52,589 nucleotides of DNA, taken from contig NZ_ARYN01000022.1 in NCBI RefSeq assembly GCF_002094855.1, forward strand, positions 1 to 52,589, written 5' to 3'. The notes beneath the pieces are model-generated. The model was not told the origin of the DNA. It made no database searches and saw only the letters and a program-made list of their open reading frames with translations. This document shows positions 42,842-52,589 of the stretch, piece by piece; the first letter of the stretch is position 1, and each line of letters begins with the position of its first letter. Source of the stretch: Zunongwangia atlantica 22II14-10F7. Lineage in GTDB: Bacteria; Bacteroidota; Bacteroidia; Flavobacteriales; Flavobacteriaceae. A program made the position numbers and the translations under genes.

Positions 42842-44161
42842 TTGAAAATTTTGAGCATATTGAATAATGCTGTGACTGTATTTGCTATCATTTTGGTTAC
42901 TACAGCCACAGCTCAAAAACCAATCGTTCAAACCAAATACACCGCAGATCCTGCACCAATGGTGTATAACGATACTATTTTTCTCTATACTTCGCATGAC
43001 GAAGATGATGCAGAAGGCTTTAAAATGTTGGATTGGCTGTTGTACACCTCTACAGATATGGTAAATTGGACAGAACATGGAGCGGTAGCTTCCCTAAAAG
43101 ATTTTAGTTGGGCGCCGCAGGATAATGGCGCATGGGCTGTACAGAGCATAGAAAGAGACGGTAAATTCTATCTTTATTGCCCTATGCACGGCAGCGGTAT
43201 TGGAGTTTTAGTTTCCGATAGTCCTTATGGTCCATTTAAGGACCCCCTGGGAAAACGACTAATTGATACCGATCATATCTGGAATGATATAGATCCTTCT
43301 CCGTTTATCGATGACGACGGGCAGGCCTACCTTTACTGGGGAAATCCTGATGTTTATTATGTGAAGTTAAATAAAGATATGATCTCTATTGAAGGAGATG
43401 TTATAAAAATCAATTCAAAACCAGATAATTACCAGGAAGGCCCATGGGTTTGGAAACATGATGACCATTATTATATGGCTTATGCTTCTACCTGTTGCCC
43501 AGAAGGTTTAGGTTACGCCATGAGTGACTCGCCCCAAGGTCCCTGGGAATACAAAGGGATGATTATGGATGCAACCGAGAAAACAAGGGGAAATCATCCC
43601 GGGATTATCGAATATAAAGGGAAATCGTATGCATTTGGTCACAGTTATGATATTCTTAAAAGCAAGACTTCAACCTTTTATGAAAGACGTTCTGTAGATG
43701 CTGCTGAAATGAAATATAATGAAGATGGAACCATTCAGAAAATTCCTTACTGGAATGATAAAGGTCCTGATCAAATAGAAAACCTGAATCCTTTCCGAAG
43801 AACAGAAGCAGAAACTATGGCGTGGAGCGAAGGCGTTAAAACTAAAAAAGAACAGGATATGATTTATGTCACCTCGATTAACGATGGTGATTATATTATG
43901 GTGACGGGAGCAGATTTTAAAGATGGAGCCTCAAAATTCAATGTTTCAGCACAGTCTTTTTCAGGAGGAAGCATAGAAATACGTCTTGATTCTAAAGAAG
44001 GAAGATTGATAGGAACCAGCAAAATCGATAAAGCATATGATAGTTGCAAAATATATAATTCAGATATAGAAAAAGTAAGAGGAATTCACGATATTTTCTT
44101 CGTTTTTAAAGGAAAAAGCGGTGAATTATTTCATCTGGATTACTGGGAATTTCAAAAATAA
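42842..44161 (+). CDS. GH43 glycoside hydrolase with CBM6-like C-terminal domain
   Basis: A 439-residue exported GH43. The only plausible start is TTG at 42842, twelve bases after the upstream stop and in the same frame. It gives the signal peptide KILSILNNAVTVFAIILVTT (cleavage near TATAQ). The propeller has TADPAPMVY (Asp36), [29 protein letters not shown] and YQEGPWVWK (acid Glu). The ~130 C-terminal residues (FRRTEAETMAWSEGVKTKKE onward) resemble a CBM6. It is a paralog of 46116-47477. Alpha-L-arabinofuranosidase activity is likely. Confidence 0.85.
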   Translation: MKILSILNNAVTVFAIILVTTATAQKPIVQTKYTADPAPMVYNDTIFLYTSHDEDDAEGFKMLDWLLYTSTDMVNWTEHGAVASLKDFSWAPQDNGAWAVQSIERDGKFYLYCPMHGSGIGVLVSDSPYGPFKDPLGKRLIDTDHIWNDIDPSPFIDDDGQAYLYWGNPDVYYVKLNKDMISIEGDVIKINSKPDNYQEGPWVWKHDDHYYMAYASTCCPEGLGYAMSDSPQGPWEYKGMIMDATEKTRGNHPGIIEYKGKSYAFGHSYDILKSKTSTFYERRSVDAAEMKYNEDGTIQKIPYWNDKGPDQIENLNPFRRTEAETMAWSEGVKTKKEQDMIYVTSINDGDYIMVTGADFKDGASKFNVSAQSFSGGSIEIRLDSKEGRLIGTSKIDKAYDSCKIYNSDIEKVRGIHDIFFVFKGKSGELFHLDYWEFQK

Positions 44162-44173
44162 ATAAAGAATACT

Positions 44174-46108
44174 ATGAAAATATTTAGCCTGATTTGGTGT
44201 ATGTTTTTAACTACTTTGATGGTTGCTCAGGAAAAAGCATCAATCAACAGTCCAGACGGTAAACTGGAAGTTACGGTAGAGGTTGAAAACGGAAAACCAT
44301 TTTACAGCGTGATTTACAATAAAAAGGCCATATTGGGAAAATCTCCACTTGGATTGGTGACTAACGAGGGCGATTTTACTTCAGAAATGAAATTGCTAAA
44401 GTCTTCTAACGGCACAACCAGTTCAGAATACAGCATGGAAAAAATAAAGCAATCTCAGGTTTCCTATAAGGCGAATACGCTTACAGTTTTTTTTGCAAAT
44501 GCTAAAGAGCAGGAAATTGCTATATATTTTCAGGTAAGCAATAATGATATCGCCTTTAGGTATCAATTACCTAAATGGGGCGATACCCGGGCCTGTGTGG
44601 TGGAAAAAGAGTTAACAGGATATAATTTTCCGGCAGAGAGTACTTCGTTTTTGTCGCCAATGATGCAATCTATGGGAGGCTTTGCCAGAACGGCGCCTAG
44701 CTACGAAAGTGGCTATTCAGCCGATGCCCAGCTTGAAAGCAATACATCTGAAACTGGTTATGTTTTTCCAAGCCTTTTTAAGATTGGGGAAAATGGATGG
44801 GTTTTACTTTCAGAAACCGGTGTTAGCAGTCTTTATACGGCCTCGCATTTAAGCAGTTTTAAAGATGGAATTTACAGCGTAGCATATCCAGATCCTGCCC
44901 AAAATAACGGTTTTGGTAGTACGGGCGCTCAGATAGGCTTGCCGGGACATACACCCTGGAGAACCATTACGGTTGGGGAAACATTAAAACCTATTGTGGA
45001 GACGACCATTCCTTACGATGTGGTAGATCAGCTTTACGAACCTTCCCAGGATTATAAATATGGTAAGGGAAGCTGGAGCTGGATTGTTTGGCAGGATAAC
45101 AGCATGAATTATGAGGATCAGATAAAATATATCGATCTGGCAGGGGCAATGGATTTTGAATATATTCTTATAGATGCCTGGTGGGACGAACGAATAGGTT
45201 ACGAAAAAATGGAAGAACTTATTGATTATGCCGAATCTAAAGGTGTAGATGTTTTTCTGTGGTATAATTCTAACGGAGTTGCTAATGACGCTTTTATGAC
45301 TCCACTAAACAAGATGAATACTTCCATAGCCCGAAAAAAGGAAATGAAATGGCTGAAGAAAGCGGGAGTTAAAGGACTAAAAGTCGACTTTTTTGGAGGG
45401 GACAAACAGGAAACCATGAAGCTTTATGAAAATATACTTTCAGATGCTAATGATTACGGATTAATGGTCATTTTTCATGGAGCGACCCTTCCCAGAGGAT
45501 GGGAGAAAATGTATCCTAATTTTGTAGGAAGTGAGGCTGTTCTTGCTTCAGAAATGCTTATCTTTTCTCAGGATGTGAGAAACAAAGAGGCGTTCTATGC
45601 TTCTATGCATCCGTTTAGCAGAAATGCTGTTGCCAGTATGGAATTTGGCGGAATATTACTGAATAAATATCTTAATAAAGGAAATAAAGAAGGCCAGGAG
45701 CGATTAACTACCGATGCTTTTCAATTGGCGACGGGAGTTTTGTTTCAGAATCCTGTACAAATGTTTGCCTTAACTCCAAATAACCTGGAAGATGTTCCTG
45801 AATTCGAACTGGATTTTTTAAAAGAATTACCAACTACCTGGGATGAAACCGTTTTTATTGACGGCTACCCTGGAAAATTTGCAGTTTTGGCAAGACGGCA
45901 CGACGAAACCTGGTATGTGGCTGGAGTGAATGCTGAAAAAAGCGTAAAAAAAATAAAACTGCAACTTCCTATGCTTGCAGGAAAAACCGTAAACTTATTT
46001 TCTGATGATAAGAAAAAAGAAAGTTTTTCTAAAGAAATAAAGATTCCTTCTAGCGGAAAGATTTCCGTAGAGATTCAGCCTAAAGGCGGATTCGTAATTA
46101 AAAATTAA
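44174..46108 (+). CDS. GH97 glycoside hydrolase, probable retaining alpha-galactosidase
   Basis: A 644-residue exported GH97 (signal to about LMVAQ). The N-terminal beta-sandwich ([20 protein letters not shown]) is followed by a (beta/alpha)8 barrel with [20 protein letters not shown] and [15 protein letters not shown]. The C-terminal sheet includes [16 protein letters not shown]. The catalytic region shows Asp405 in [12 protein letters not shown] and Glu454 in GSEAVL, as in the Asp-nucleophile, retaining subgroup (alpha-galactosidase-like). The inverting SusB group instead uses Glu. It is consistent with removing D-Gal side residues from complex xylan. Confidence 0.85.
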   Translation: MKIFSLIWCMFLTTLMVAQEKASINSPDGKLEVTVEVENGKPFYSVIYNKKAILGKSPLGLVTNEGDFTSEMKLLKSSNGTTSSEYSMEKIKQSQVSYKANTLTVFFANAKEQEIAIYFQVSNNDIAFRYQLPKWGDTRACVVEKELTGYNFPAESTSFLSPMMQSMGGFARTAPSYESGYSADAQLESNTSETGYVFPSLFKIGENGWVLLSETGVSSLYTASHLSSFKDGIYSVAYPDPAQNNGFGSTGAQIGLPGHTPWRTITVGETLKPIVETTIPYDVVDQLYEPSQDYKYGKGSWSWIVWQDNSMNYEDQIKYIDLAGAMDFEYILIDAWWDERIGYEKMEELIDYAESKGVDVFLWYNSNGVANDAFMTPLNKMNTSIARKKEMKWLKKAGVKGLKVDFFGGDKQETMKLYENILSDANDYGLMVIFHGATLPRGWEKMYPNFVGSEAVLASEMLIFSQDVRNKEAFYASMHPFSRNAVASMEFGGILLNKYLNKGNKEGQERLTTDAFQLATGVLFQNPVQMFALTPNNLEDVPEFELDFLKELPTTWDETVFIDGYPGKFAVLARRHDETWYVAGVNAEKSVKKIKLQLPMLAGKTVNLFSDDKKKESFSKEIKIPSSGKISVEIQPKGGFVIKN

Positions 46109-46115
46109 GCAATTT

Positions 46116-47477
46116 ATGAGACGTTCATTTAATGTATTGTTTCTGTTTAGCGTTTTTGGGATTTCATTTCTGGAAGCACAAAACCCTATTATACAAACTG
46201 CTTATACGGCCGATCCTGCCCCTATGGTTCACGATGGTAAAGTGTACCTCTATACCAGTCATGACGAGGATAATTCAACCTGGTTTACGATGGATGACTG
46301 GCGGCTGTATACCACAGAAGATATGGTAAACTGGACCGATCATGGTGCAGTTTTGGAATATAAAGATTTTGATTGGGCATTAAAAAATGCCTGGGCACCT
46401 GCTGCAATTGAGCGCCATGGTAAATTTTACCTGTACGTTCCCATCACCGATCGTAACAATCAAAATGGTATTGGAGTTGCTGTGGCCAACAGTCCGTATG
46501 GACCGTTTATCGATCCTCTTGGCAAGCCGCTGGTTTCTGAGAGTAATGCCGATATAGACCCTGCCGTTTTTATTGATGATGATGGGCAGGCTTATATGTT
46601 TTGGGGAAATCCTGTATGTTATTTTGTGAAGCTCAATGAAGATATGATCTCTACGGAAGGGGAAATCAAACAAATCCCACACAGCATTGAAGCTTTTGGA
46701 AAAAGGGAAGGCGAAAATGACGAGAGACGACCCACTACTTATGAAGAAGGTCCCTGGGTTTATAAAAACAATGATAGATATTATCTGTTTTTTGCGGCCG
46801 GACCAATCCCTGAACATATTGGATATTCTACCAGTAAAAGTATTAACGGCCCCTGGACATATCAGGGTAAATTAATGCCAACCGAAGGGGGGAGTTTTAC
46901 CAATCATCCAGGAATTATAGATTATAAAGATAAAACTTATTTCTTTTATCACGACGCTGGTTTGCCCGGCGGAAGCGGATTTAACCGTTCGGTTTGTGTA
47001 CAGGAATTAAAATTTAACGACGACGGGACCATTGAGCAGATGAATATGACCAGCGGAATTAAAGACGCTTTAAAAGAGATGAGTCCGTATCGCAAAACCG
47101 AAGCAGAAACCATTGCTTGGTCTGAAGGTTTTAAAGCGAAATCGAATGAAGTGGTCGGTAACTTTGTAACGGCAATGAAGGATGGGGCCTATATTCAGGT
47201 TAAAGCGGTTGATTTTGGGGACATTTCTCCGAGTTCCATTACCGCCCGTATTGGAAGTGTGCATAATAACAATGTTTCTATGGAGGTTCGGGCAGATGCT
47301 AAAGATGGCAAACTACTGGCGACCTTAAACGTTCCTATAACCGGTGGGGATGATCGTTGGAAACTGGTTAAAGCTGAAGTAGAAGAAATTACCGGTGTAC
47401 ATGATCTTTATTTTATAGTTAAAGGTAAAGCGACCACGCAGCTTATGTATTTTGATTACTGGATGTTTAAAAGGTGA
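46116..47477 (+). CDS. GH43 glycoside hydrolase with CBM6-like domain, second copy
   Basis: A 453-residue exported paralog of 42842-44161. Signal peptide to about FLEAQ; propeller with TADPAPMVH (Asp33), [28 protein letters not shown] and [10 protein letters not shown]. Relative to the first copy it has an extra loop ([14 protein letters not shown]) before the catalytic Glu. The C-terminal CBM6-like domain ([15 protein letters not shown] ... [14 protein letters not shown]) ends [11 protein letters not shown]. It is last in the operon. Arabinofuranosidase- or xylosidase-like, exact specificity unknown. Confidence 0.88.
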   Translation: MRRSFNVLFLFSVFGISFLEAQNPIIQTAYTADPAPMVHDGKVYLYTSHDEDNSTWFTMDDWRLYTTEDMVNWTDHGAVLEYKDFDWALKNAWAPAAIERHGKFYLYVPITDRNNQNGIGVAVANSPYGPFIDPLGKPLVSESNADIDPAVFIDDDGQAYMFWGNPVCYFVKLNEDMISTEGEIKQIPHSIEAFGKREGENDERRPTTYEEGPWVYKNNDRYYLFFAAGPIPEHIGYSTSKSINGPWTYQGKLMPTEGGSFTNHPGIIDYKDKTYFFYHDAGLPGGSGFNRSVCVQELKFNDDGTIEQMNMTSGIKDALKEMSPYRKTEAETIAWSEGFKAKSNEVVGNFVTAMKDGAYIQVKAVDFGDISPSSITARIGSVHNNNVSMEVRADAKDGKLLATLNVPITGGDDRWKLVKAEVEEITGVHDLYFIVKGKATTQLMYFDYWMFKR

Positions 47478-47839
47478 AAAATACAGATATAGAAATTTTT
47501 ATTTTAAATTAATAAGGGAAATCGAATTTAGGGGTTAACACCATAATATTTAGAATAGTACTACTAAAATTGATCGAAAAAATATAGGGAAATACTAAAA
47601 ATATTCTTTCGATTGTGGAATAAAATTAGCAATTTGGGCTTCTAATTGGAGGTATTTCAGGTATTTATTTTTTAAAAGACTTTTCTTATTAACCTGAGAT
47701 CCCTATACGAGGTAATATCTTTTTTCAAGATATACCTCCACTCGAGATAATTGGTCTTGAAAGTATAGGGTAAAGCCTACTAGATCGGTTTATGATAAAA
47801 AATAGGGGTTTTCGCGTGGTAGATATTTTTTATAATTAG
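47478..47839. other. Gap after the enzyme operon
   Basis: 362 AT-rich bases, no recognisable gene. No clean terminator hairpin found. Confidence 0.4.
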
Positions 47840-48932
47840 ATGAGTTTTTCACCTGATCTATATGAGAACTATGGAAAACAAAATTTTAGACAATCAGGCA
47901 GTTCTAATTTGGGGAAACTTACACAAGACCATGGCTATGGGATCATTCTTTTGAATTCCATGACCAATGAAATTTGGGCCAATGCCAGACTTGCTGATGT
48001 ACTTGACTATAAAGAGGATATTCCTCCTGCTATCCTCAATAGGATCAATAAAACTCATCTGGAGAAAAAACATCAGGAGATTGAGATTTTATCAAAATCA
48101 GGAAGGTCCATTGCTTTTAAGGGATCCACTTTTCAGCAGGATACATTTCAAATCCTTGGATTACGGCAGAAAACAAAAAATACGGATCAAATTGATCAGA
48201 GAATACTTGCCATCCGAAGTCTCCTAACCAGGGCTAAACTTGCATTTTGGGAATGGAATATTCAAACCGGGGAGGTATACTTAAGTCCGTTTTGGGCTCA
48301 GGAGTTAGGATACCGCATGGAAGAATTGCAACCTTTTTCGGTATCAACCTGGAGTGAATTAGCACATCCTGATGATGCAAAAAAATGTGAACGTCTATTA
48401 CAGGAACATTTTGATGGCCACAGCCTGATTTATGAAAGCGAAGCTCGAATGCGACACCGGAATGGAAAGTTAATCTGGGTATATGATCAGGGGAAAGTGG
48501 TTAGCTGGAAGGATGATCAACCAGAATGGATGAATGCATATCAAAGAAACAAAGATAAAAATTGAAAATAAAGTTGCTTCCGATGTTAAGGTCCTTGTAA
48601 TTTCCGCATATTTAGAAAGTATTATATTTAACTTTGTAATTAATGCGATTAAATATCGCTCCCTAGATAGGGCACCAAAATTAAGCTTTCGATCGAAGTA
48701 TATTGATAGTTTCGTGATGTTGGAAATCCAAGATAATGGTCTGGGAATAGATTTAGAAAAGTATGGTCACAAACTCTTTGGTATGTATAAAACCTTCTAT
48801 AGGCATAAAGAAGCAAGAGGAATTGGATTATTTATCACCAAAAATCAAATTGAAGCCATGGGTGGAAAAATCGAAGTCGAGAGCACGCCAAACATAGGGA
48901 CCACTTTTAAAATATTTTTGAAACATGCCTAA
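47840..48932 (+). pseudogene. PAS histidine kinase: N terminus replaced by IS relic, dimerisation domain deleted, frame broken
   Basis: Frame one (47840-48565) starts inside an IS3 end, with NFRQSGSSN identical to the transposase C terminus. It continues through a PAS-like region and a PAS_3 domain (LAFWEWNIQTGEVYLSPFWA, WSELAHPDDAKKCERLLQEH) to DDQPEWM. Frame two (about 48540-48932) is a HATPase_c domain with an N box (FNFVINAIKYRS), G1 (IQDNGLGID) and G2 (ARGIGLFITKNQIEAMGG). The PAC end and the DHp domain with the phospho-acceptor His are missing at the junction near 48530-48545, and the two parts are out of frame. It cannot autophosphorylate normally. The response regulator follows at once. 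Confidence 0.75.
47864..47923 (+). mobile_element. Relic of the IS3 element's orfB end
   Basis: About 60 bases nearly identical to the reverse complement of 22624-22684. They include ATTTTAGACAATCAGGCAGT, TCTAATT and a degraded terminal repeat GGGAAACTTACA ending at 47923. One deleted base and a few substitutions separate the two. It lies in the opposite orientation to the full IS and abuts the kinase relic. Confidence 0.85.
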
Positions 48933-49314
48933 AACATTTCATACGTATATCATTGACGATGATCCCGTCTTTATTTTTGGGTTGAAGTTTCTTCTGAATA
49001 TGGAAAATTTTGCGCAGCAAATCAAAACTTTCGCAAATGGAGAAGAAGCCATCGCAGAACTACAAAAAAATAAAAAATTGCCGGAAATTATTTTCTTAGA
49101 TCTTAATATGCCGGTAATGGATGGTTGGGAGTTTCTTGATTGGTTTGTTCTTCAGGAAAAGCTGGCTCCAATCGCCATCTACGTGACCTCCTCCTCTATT
49201 GATCCCCGGGATTTAGATAGGGTCAAAAAATATGGGGCTAAAATTAGGGGATATCTTTATAAACCCTTACATAAGGAACAAATCGATAATATAAGAAAGG
49301 ATGTAGAAGAATAA
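48925..49314 (+). CDS. Single-domain response regulator (REC)
   Basis: A 129-residue CheY-like receiver. The acidic pocket is Asp11-Asp13 in YIIDDDPVF, the phospho-acceptor Asp59 is in IIFLDLNMPVMDGWEF, the switch Thr/Ser is in YVTSSSID and the Lys is in GYLYKPLH. There is no output domain, as in many Bacteroidota regulators paired with PAS kinases. It overlaps the end of the broken kinase gene by eight bases, so it lost its native partner and may be a recently orphaned gene. Confidence 0.9.
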   Translation: MPKTFHTYIIDDDPVFIFGLKFLLNMENFAQQIKTFANGEEAIAELQKNKKLPEIIFLDLNMPVMDGWEFLDWFVLQEKLAPIAIYVTSSSIDPRDLDRVKKYGAKIRGYLYKPLHKEQIDNIRKDVEE

Positions 49315-49347
49315 CGTAAATTTTTAGATAATGTTTGCTGTATAGTG

Positions 49348-49770
49348 CTAGATCTTATGATCATCCAGTTGTAATTTGACCCAATCAATATTGCATTGGC
49401 TTTTAAAGTCAAACCATGACTCACGATAAGCTGATTGCTCCACTTGATGTTTAAAGTGTCGAAATGGTCCGGGTCTTCTCAAAGTTTCCTCTAAGGAAGA
49501 TCTAAAATTCAAAGAATCTACTTTATTTGCTACAAAATCTTCCATTGCCTTAAAAGATTGGAAGGAACTCATTTGTTCTATATGAATATAATGCTCCTGA
49601 TCCCCTGCGACCTTATCAATGATATCTTGCCAGGGGTTGGACTTACCATAAAATAAATCAATGTCTATTGGGTAATATTCTACTAAAGCTTGCTGAGTAT
49701 GTAAAAAGCATATATGCCCGCAATCAATTAATTCCGCTATCTCTTTAATAATATTATCATTGTAGTTCAT
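49348..49770 (-). CDS. UPF0158 family protein
   Basis: A 140-residue cytosolic protein. The recognisable pattern is IKEIAELIDCGHICFLH near the start and the C-terminal RPGPFRHFKHQVEQ ... YRESWFDFK, typical of UPF0158. Function unknown for the family. It is a single gene, convergent with the response regulator gene. Confidence 0.75.
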   Translation of the reverse strand: MNYNDNIIKEIAELIDCGHICFLHTQQALVEYYPIDIDLFYGKSNPWQDIIDKVAGDQEHYIHIEQMSSFQSFKAMEDFVANKVDSLNFRSSLEETLRRPGPFRHFKHQVEQSAYRESWFDFKSQCNIDWVKLQLDDHKI

Positions 49771-50097
49771 GCCAAAAAACTAAAATATTTTTTTCTATAT
49801 CATAACAGGTTCTAACACTAAAATAAGTAAAATATAAATCGGATTAGCTACGACTTCAAGTTTGTTGGTCTTCTTAATCTTAAATTTCAATCTCCATGGA
49901 TAGATAGTCTGAAAATCTTATACAGCCTTTACAGACTTATAGCTTTACTGTCGTAAGATGCATTAATATCAGTCTCAATAGTAAAATGGGTCATGTTCAA
50001 TCAATTCTTGGATTGCCTATCCTTTTAATCGAAATCAAAGATACGATACAGCTGAATGGAAGGTGTTTGCCAAACGACATAACCAGCTAATGATCTA

Positions 50098-51362
50098 AAA
50101 AGCCATTTGATTTTTGTTTTAAAATATGAAGCCTTAGATCTATATCCTGAAGAAATTTTTTGAAACTCTAGGGAAAGAAATCCTACTTAGTATGTTGAAA
50201 GATGAACCTACAGAGCAATACACCAGAAGGTCATGGTTTCTAAATGAATGATTACTAGGCGATAAATTGAACGTCCCCGATCTTAAAAGAGGTACCGATG
50301 TCCCAATGGTAGATGAATCTTTGCAGTTCACCGTAAGAGCCACTAACTCTATACGACACCGGATCAAAAATAATTTGCCAGGAACACCTGACTATTGCCC
50401 GATGATTCGAAAAACGAAACTCGTTGTACAGTATATCAATAAGAACTTATCTGAAGCTATTGAAACGGGATTAGGGAAAAGAAATAAAGATTTAGTACGC
50501 AGAACTGCTGCATTCTTATTATTGAAAGATTCCAAAGCTTCTTTTGCCATTGAAGGCAAAACCCTCCGAATATGCGAGCTCGCAATTGGGATAGAGCTAT
50601 AGGCTTATGTGGTAAAATACCTCTTAGTCTTGACGAACTTGAACGCTTGCAAGATATTGTGATAGGAAGCAAGAAGCTCCGTAATATGGCGATTCGAAAA
50701 TGGGGAGCATGATAGAGAAACCTTTACGCCAATACCTGATCATATATCTGCCAGAGCAAATGACTTGCCTATCTTGATTAATGGCTTACTTCAAACGAAT
50801 ACAGTGTTACAGGATTCTTACTATGATCCTGTATTAGCAGCAGCATCTATAGCATTTGGTTTTGTTTTTATACATCCATTGGCTGATGGTAATGGTAGAA
50901 TTCATCGTTATCTTATTCATCACATTCTGACCAGAATGGGATATACAAGAAGAGGTATAATTTTTCCAGTCTCATCTGCAATTTTAGAGCGTATCGATGA
51001 ATATCAGGATGTTCTGGAAGATTTCTCTCTATCCAGAATAGGTTTGATTGAATGGAAAGAAACAACGGATCATAATTTAGAAATACTAAATGAAACAAGG
51101 GATCTATACCGGTATTTCGATCTTACCAAACAGGCTGAGTTTCTCTATAGCTTTGTTGGTGATACTATTGAAAAAATTATTCCTGAAGAACTGGATTACC
51201 TGGAAAAAATATGATCGCATGACACAGGCGATTAATGATCATATTAGCTTACCTAATCATGAAGTAGATTTACTTATTAAGTTATTGAATCAAAATCAGG
51301 GAAAGCTTTCAAAAAATAAACGAGAAAAGCATTTTAAAGGATTAAAAATAACTGAAATATAA
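50098..51362 (+). pseudogene. Fic-family AMPylase-type gene, heavily decayed
   Basis: Fragments of one Fic protein follow in three frames: HLIFVLKYEALDL, FFETLGKEILLSMLKDEPTE, LNVPDLKRGTDVP with HRIKNNLPGTPDYCP, then the anti-Fic helix SFAIEG (S/TxxxE-G/N inhibitory motif). NWDRAIGLCGK, LERLQDIVIGSKKLRN and TPIPDHISARANDLP follow. The catalytic motif is HPLADGNGRIHRYL (near 50873), with C-terminal MTQAINDHISLPNHEVDLLI. Lesions are frameshifts near 50150, 50566, 50706 and 51211 plus a TGA at 50249-50251 replacing a likely Trp. The catalytic motif survives but no full-length product is possible. Confidence 0.8.
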
Positions 51363-51624
51363 TGGATTGTGAGTGCATGTCAAGAAATCTTTATGGATAG
51401 TTAACGATTCGATATAGTATTTTAGTAATCTCTTTTTGTTTAACGGTATGAATTATTATTAATCTTAAATCCTACCCAGTAATTTCTATAGAAATGCGAA
51501 AATAGATTAAGCGTTTAATGCAATTTTGATGACTATAATAGCTCAACTCGATTTATATTAAACGTTTTTTTTGCTACATTTTACAATTACTAAAATTTTA
51601 ATATCCAGTCATTTATTTTTGAAA
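51363..51624. other. Gene-free stretch
   Basis: AT-rich, no coding or RNA feature recognised between the Fic relic and the degraded frame. Confidence 0.4.
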
Positions 51625-51981
51625 TTACAATAGAGCCCAGCTTATTTGAGGTGCCCACAGCAGCATGTTCTGTAAGATTGACTGAGCGATCACCTTTGCC
51701 TGACTCCTAATAGGAAAGGCCGATAAAACTGCAAAGGATTCATTCTCCATTTTATTCTTATAAAAGATCTTCGCTTTTAGAGTAAATCTCTTCCCTTGAT
51801 ATTCCTCAACTTTTAGGATCTGGTATACTTCAGAAATTTGTGCATAAGCATTAATGCAGCCATAAAGTAGGTGATAGGTTTCTTTAAAAATGAGTCTATA
51901 ATTTAAATTTTTCGATGAATGATTTTGCTTTGAACTTTTAATGACATAGTTAGCACATAGTTCATAGTGGGATAAGAAAGC
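51625..51981 (-). pseudogene. Degraded open frame, no start codon
   Basis: A 118-codon leftward open frame (FLSHYELCANYVIKS ... YHLLYGCINAYAQISEVYQI ... EEYQGKRFTLKAKIFYKNKM) ends in a stop at 51625-51627 and lacks an upstream start. The YQGKRFTLKA stretch vaguely recalls carbohydrate-binding beta-sandwich domains seen near some hydrolases. I do not assign a family. Probably a relic. Confidence 0.35.
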
Positions 51982-52429
51982 CTACAAGTCGCTTCTTAAG
52001 TATATAACTGACTATAATATAACAAGAGTCGGGTAAATTCGGAAGAACGCTATTAGCTATAATTATGCAAAATGCAATACAAATTTGATGCCCAATAAGC
52101 CTTATTCCTGAAAGATTTTATCTTAAAATGCATTCCTAAATTTTAAAGTATTGGTTTATAGGTAATAGGATACTCATCTTTTCATTTAGTTTCCCTTCCG
52201 GCTATTGTGCTGTTTCTTCCTAATCGGTTTTTAATTCACTTCAATTGCACCTTAGCCTTCTTTTTTTGGATTGCAAAACACCAATATTTTGGAGTTGAAC
52301 CGGACTGCATAAGCCGCTCCCTGCGCTCGCTTTTATAAGTCCTAATCAATCCAAAATATTGAATCGTGTAAGCATCAAAAAAGATAACAGCTATACGGCA
52401 CTATGGGAAGTAAATCAAAACAGTTCAAT
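51982..52429. other. Gene-free stretch with a long inverted repeat
   Basis: No coding frame. It contains perfect 12-bp arms CAATATTTTGGA (52282-52293) and TCCAAAATATTG (52350-52361) enclosing a more GC-rich 56-base segment. TTGGATTG/CAATCCAA copies overlap the arms. Confidence 0.45.
52282..52361. repeat. Inverted repeat with GC-richer interior
   Basis: Perfect 12-bp arms (52282-52293 and 52350-52361) around a 56-base interior including GCTCCCTGCGCTCGC. It could be a MITE-like or folded RNA/DNA element; no family recognised. Confidence 0.45.
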
Positions 52430-52564
52430 ATGAAATCAACAGCGACATATCTATTCGGAAGGAAAACTAAAAAATCAAAAAAAGGCTTGCCTGCCGCGGC
52501 AGGAAAAACGCTTCCGGATATAATAAGTAAATCATTTTTTCAAACTAGTTCAATGTATGTGTAA
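52430..52564 (+). CDS. Small basic ORF (44 residues), doubtful
   Basis: MKSTATYLFGRKTKKSKKGL ... SSMYV is short and lysine-rich. It contains a palindrome that encodes LPAAAG, so its coding status is doubtful. Confidence 0.2.
   Translation: MKSTATYLFGRKTKKSKKGLPAAAGKTLPDIISKSFFQTSSMYV
52490..52503. repeat. 14-bp perfect palindrome
   Basis: CCTGCCGCGGCAGG is self-complementary and resembles the palindrome in the IS (shared CCTGCC/GGCAGG arms). It may be another member of a dispersed REP-like family. Confidence 0.5.
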
Positions 52565-52589
52565 CTGTCTGCCTCCGGGTAGACCTCTA

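Noticed and set aside
42650-43078. 142-codon leftward frame across two GH43 genes
   Set aside because: Antisense to two clear glycoside hydrolases, with no domain.
52282-52361. Integron attC-like site
   Set aside because: A GTTGAAC match exists, but the partner RYYYAAC box is not in the required place and there is no integrase.

Overview
The window looks like a chromosomal segment of a marine-type Flavobacteriia (Bacteroidota). It is AT-rich, carries a SusC/SusD polysaccharide-utilisation locus (PUL), has palindromes that read as LPAGR in protein, and has AT-rich promoters. I cannot name a genus from sequence alone.

Left edge (1-1.2 kb): a frameshifted relic of a TraN-like (DUF4138) conjugative-transposon gene. 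From 1.2 to 9.3 kb: an AraC-type regulator diverges from a tight six-gene run of four glycosyltransferases of different folds, an NmrA-like reductase and a phytoene-desaturase-like flavoprotein. It probably builds a glycosylated envelope or lipid product. From 9.4 to 22 kb: a stress and central-metabolism neighbourhood with a large HPII-type catalase, an atypical two-TM pore channel, an M50-like membrane protease fused to a DUF2188-like tail, a GntA-like N-hydroxylase paired with a DUF1989 protein, a stress-type SDR, a phosphoketolase and a DUF7218-like small protein. An unrecognised ~240-residue family is present here as two intact copies plus a third cut off by an insertion sequence.

At 22.6-24.3 kb an IS3-family element joins two broken genes, with no target duplication: the third copy of the unknown family on its left and a TlpA-like lipoprotein gene on its right. 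This suggests IS-mediated deletion. At 25-47.5 kb lies a large PUL: susC-susD, a LacI-type regulator, then a nine-gene operon (GH95, GH3 with PA14, a three-esterase fusion, two CE1 esterases, GH43, GH43, GH97, GH43). The enzyme set, and a Thr in GH95 where fucosidases have His, point to heavily decorated acylated glucuronoarabinoxylan of the maize type. No endo-xylanase is present. Two copies of a LacI-type operator lie upstream of susC.

Right part (47.5-52.6 kb): decaying DNA. A ~60-bp relic of the same IS end is fused in frame to a histidine-kinase gene that has lost its N terminus and dimerisation domain. An intact response regulator, a UPF0158 protein, a Fic gene with at least five disabling lesions, and another degraded reading frame follow. 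The PUL is thus bracketed by the IS and by a relic of its end.
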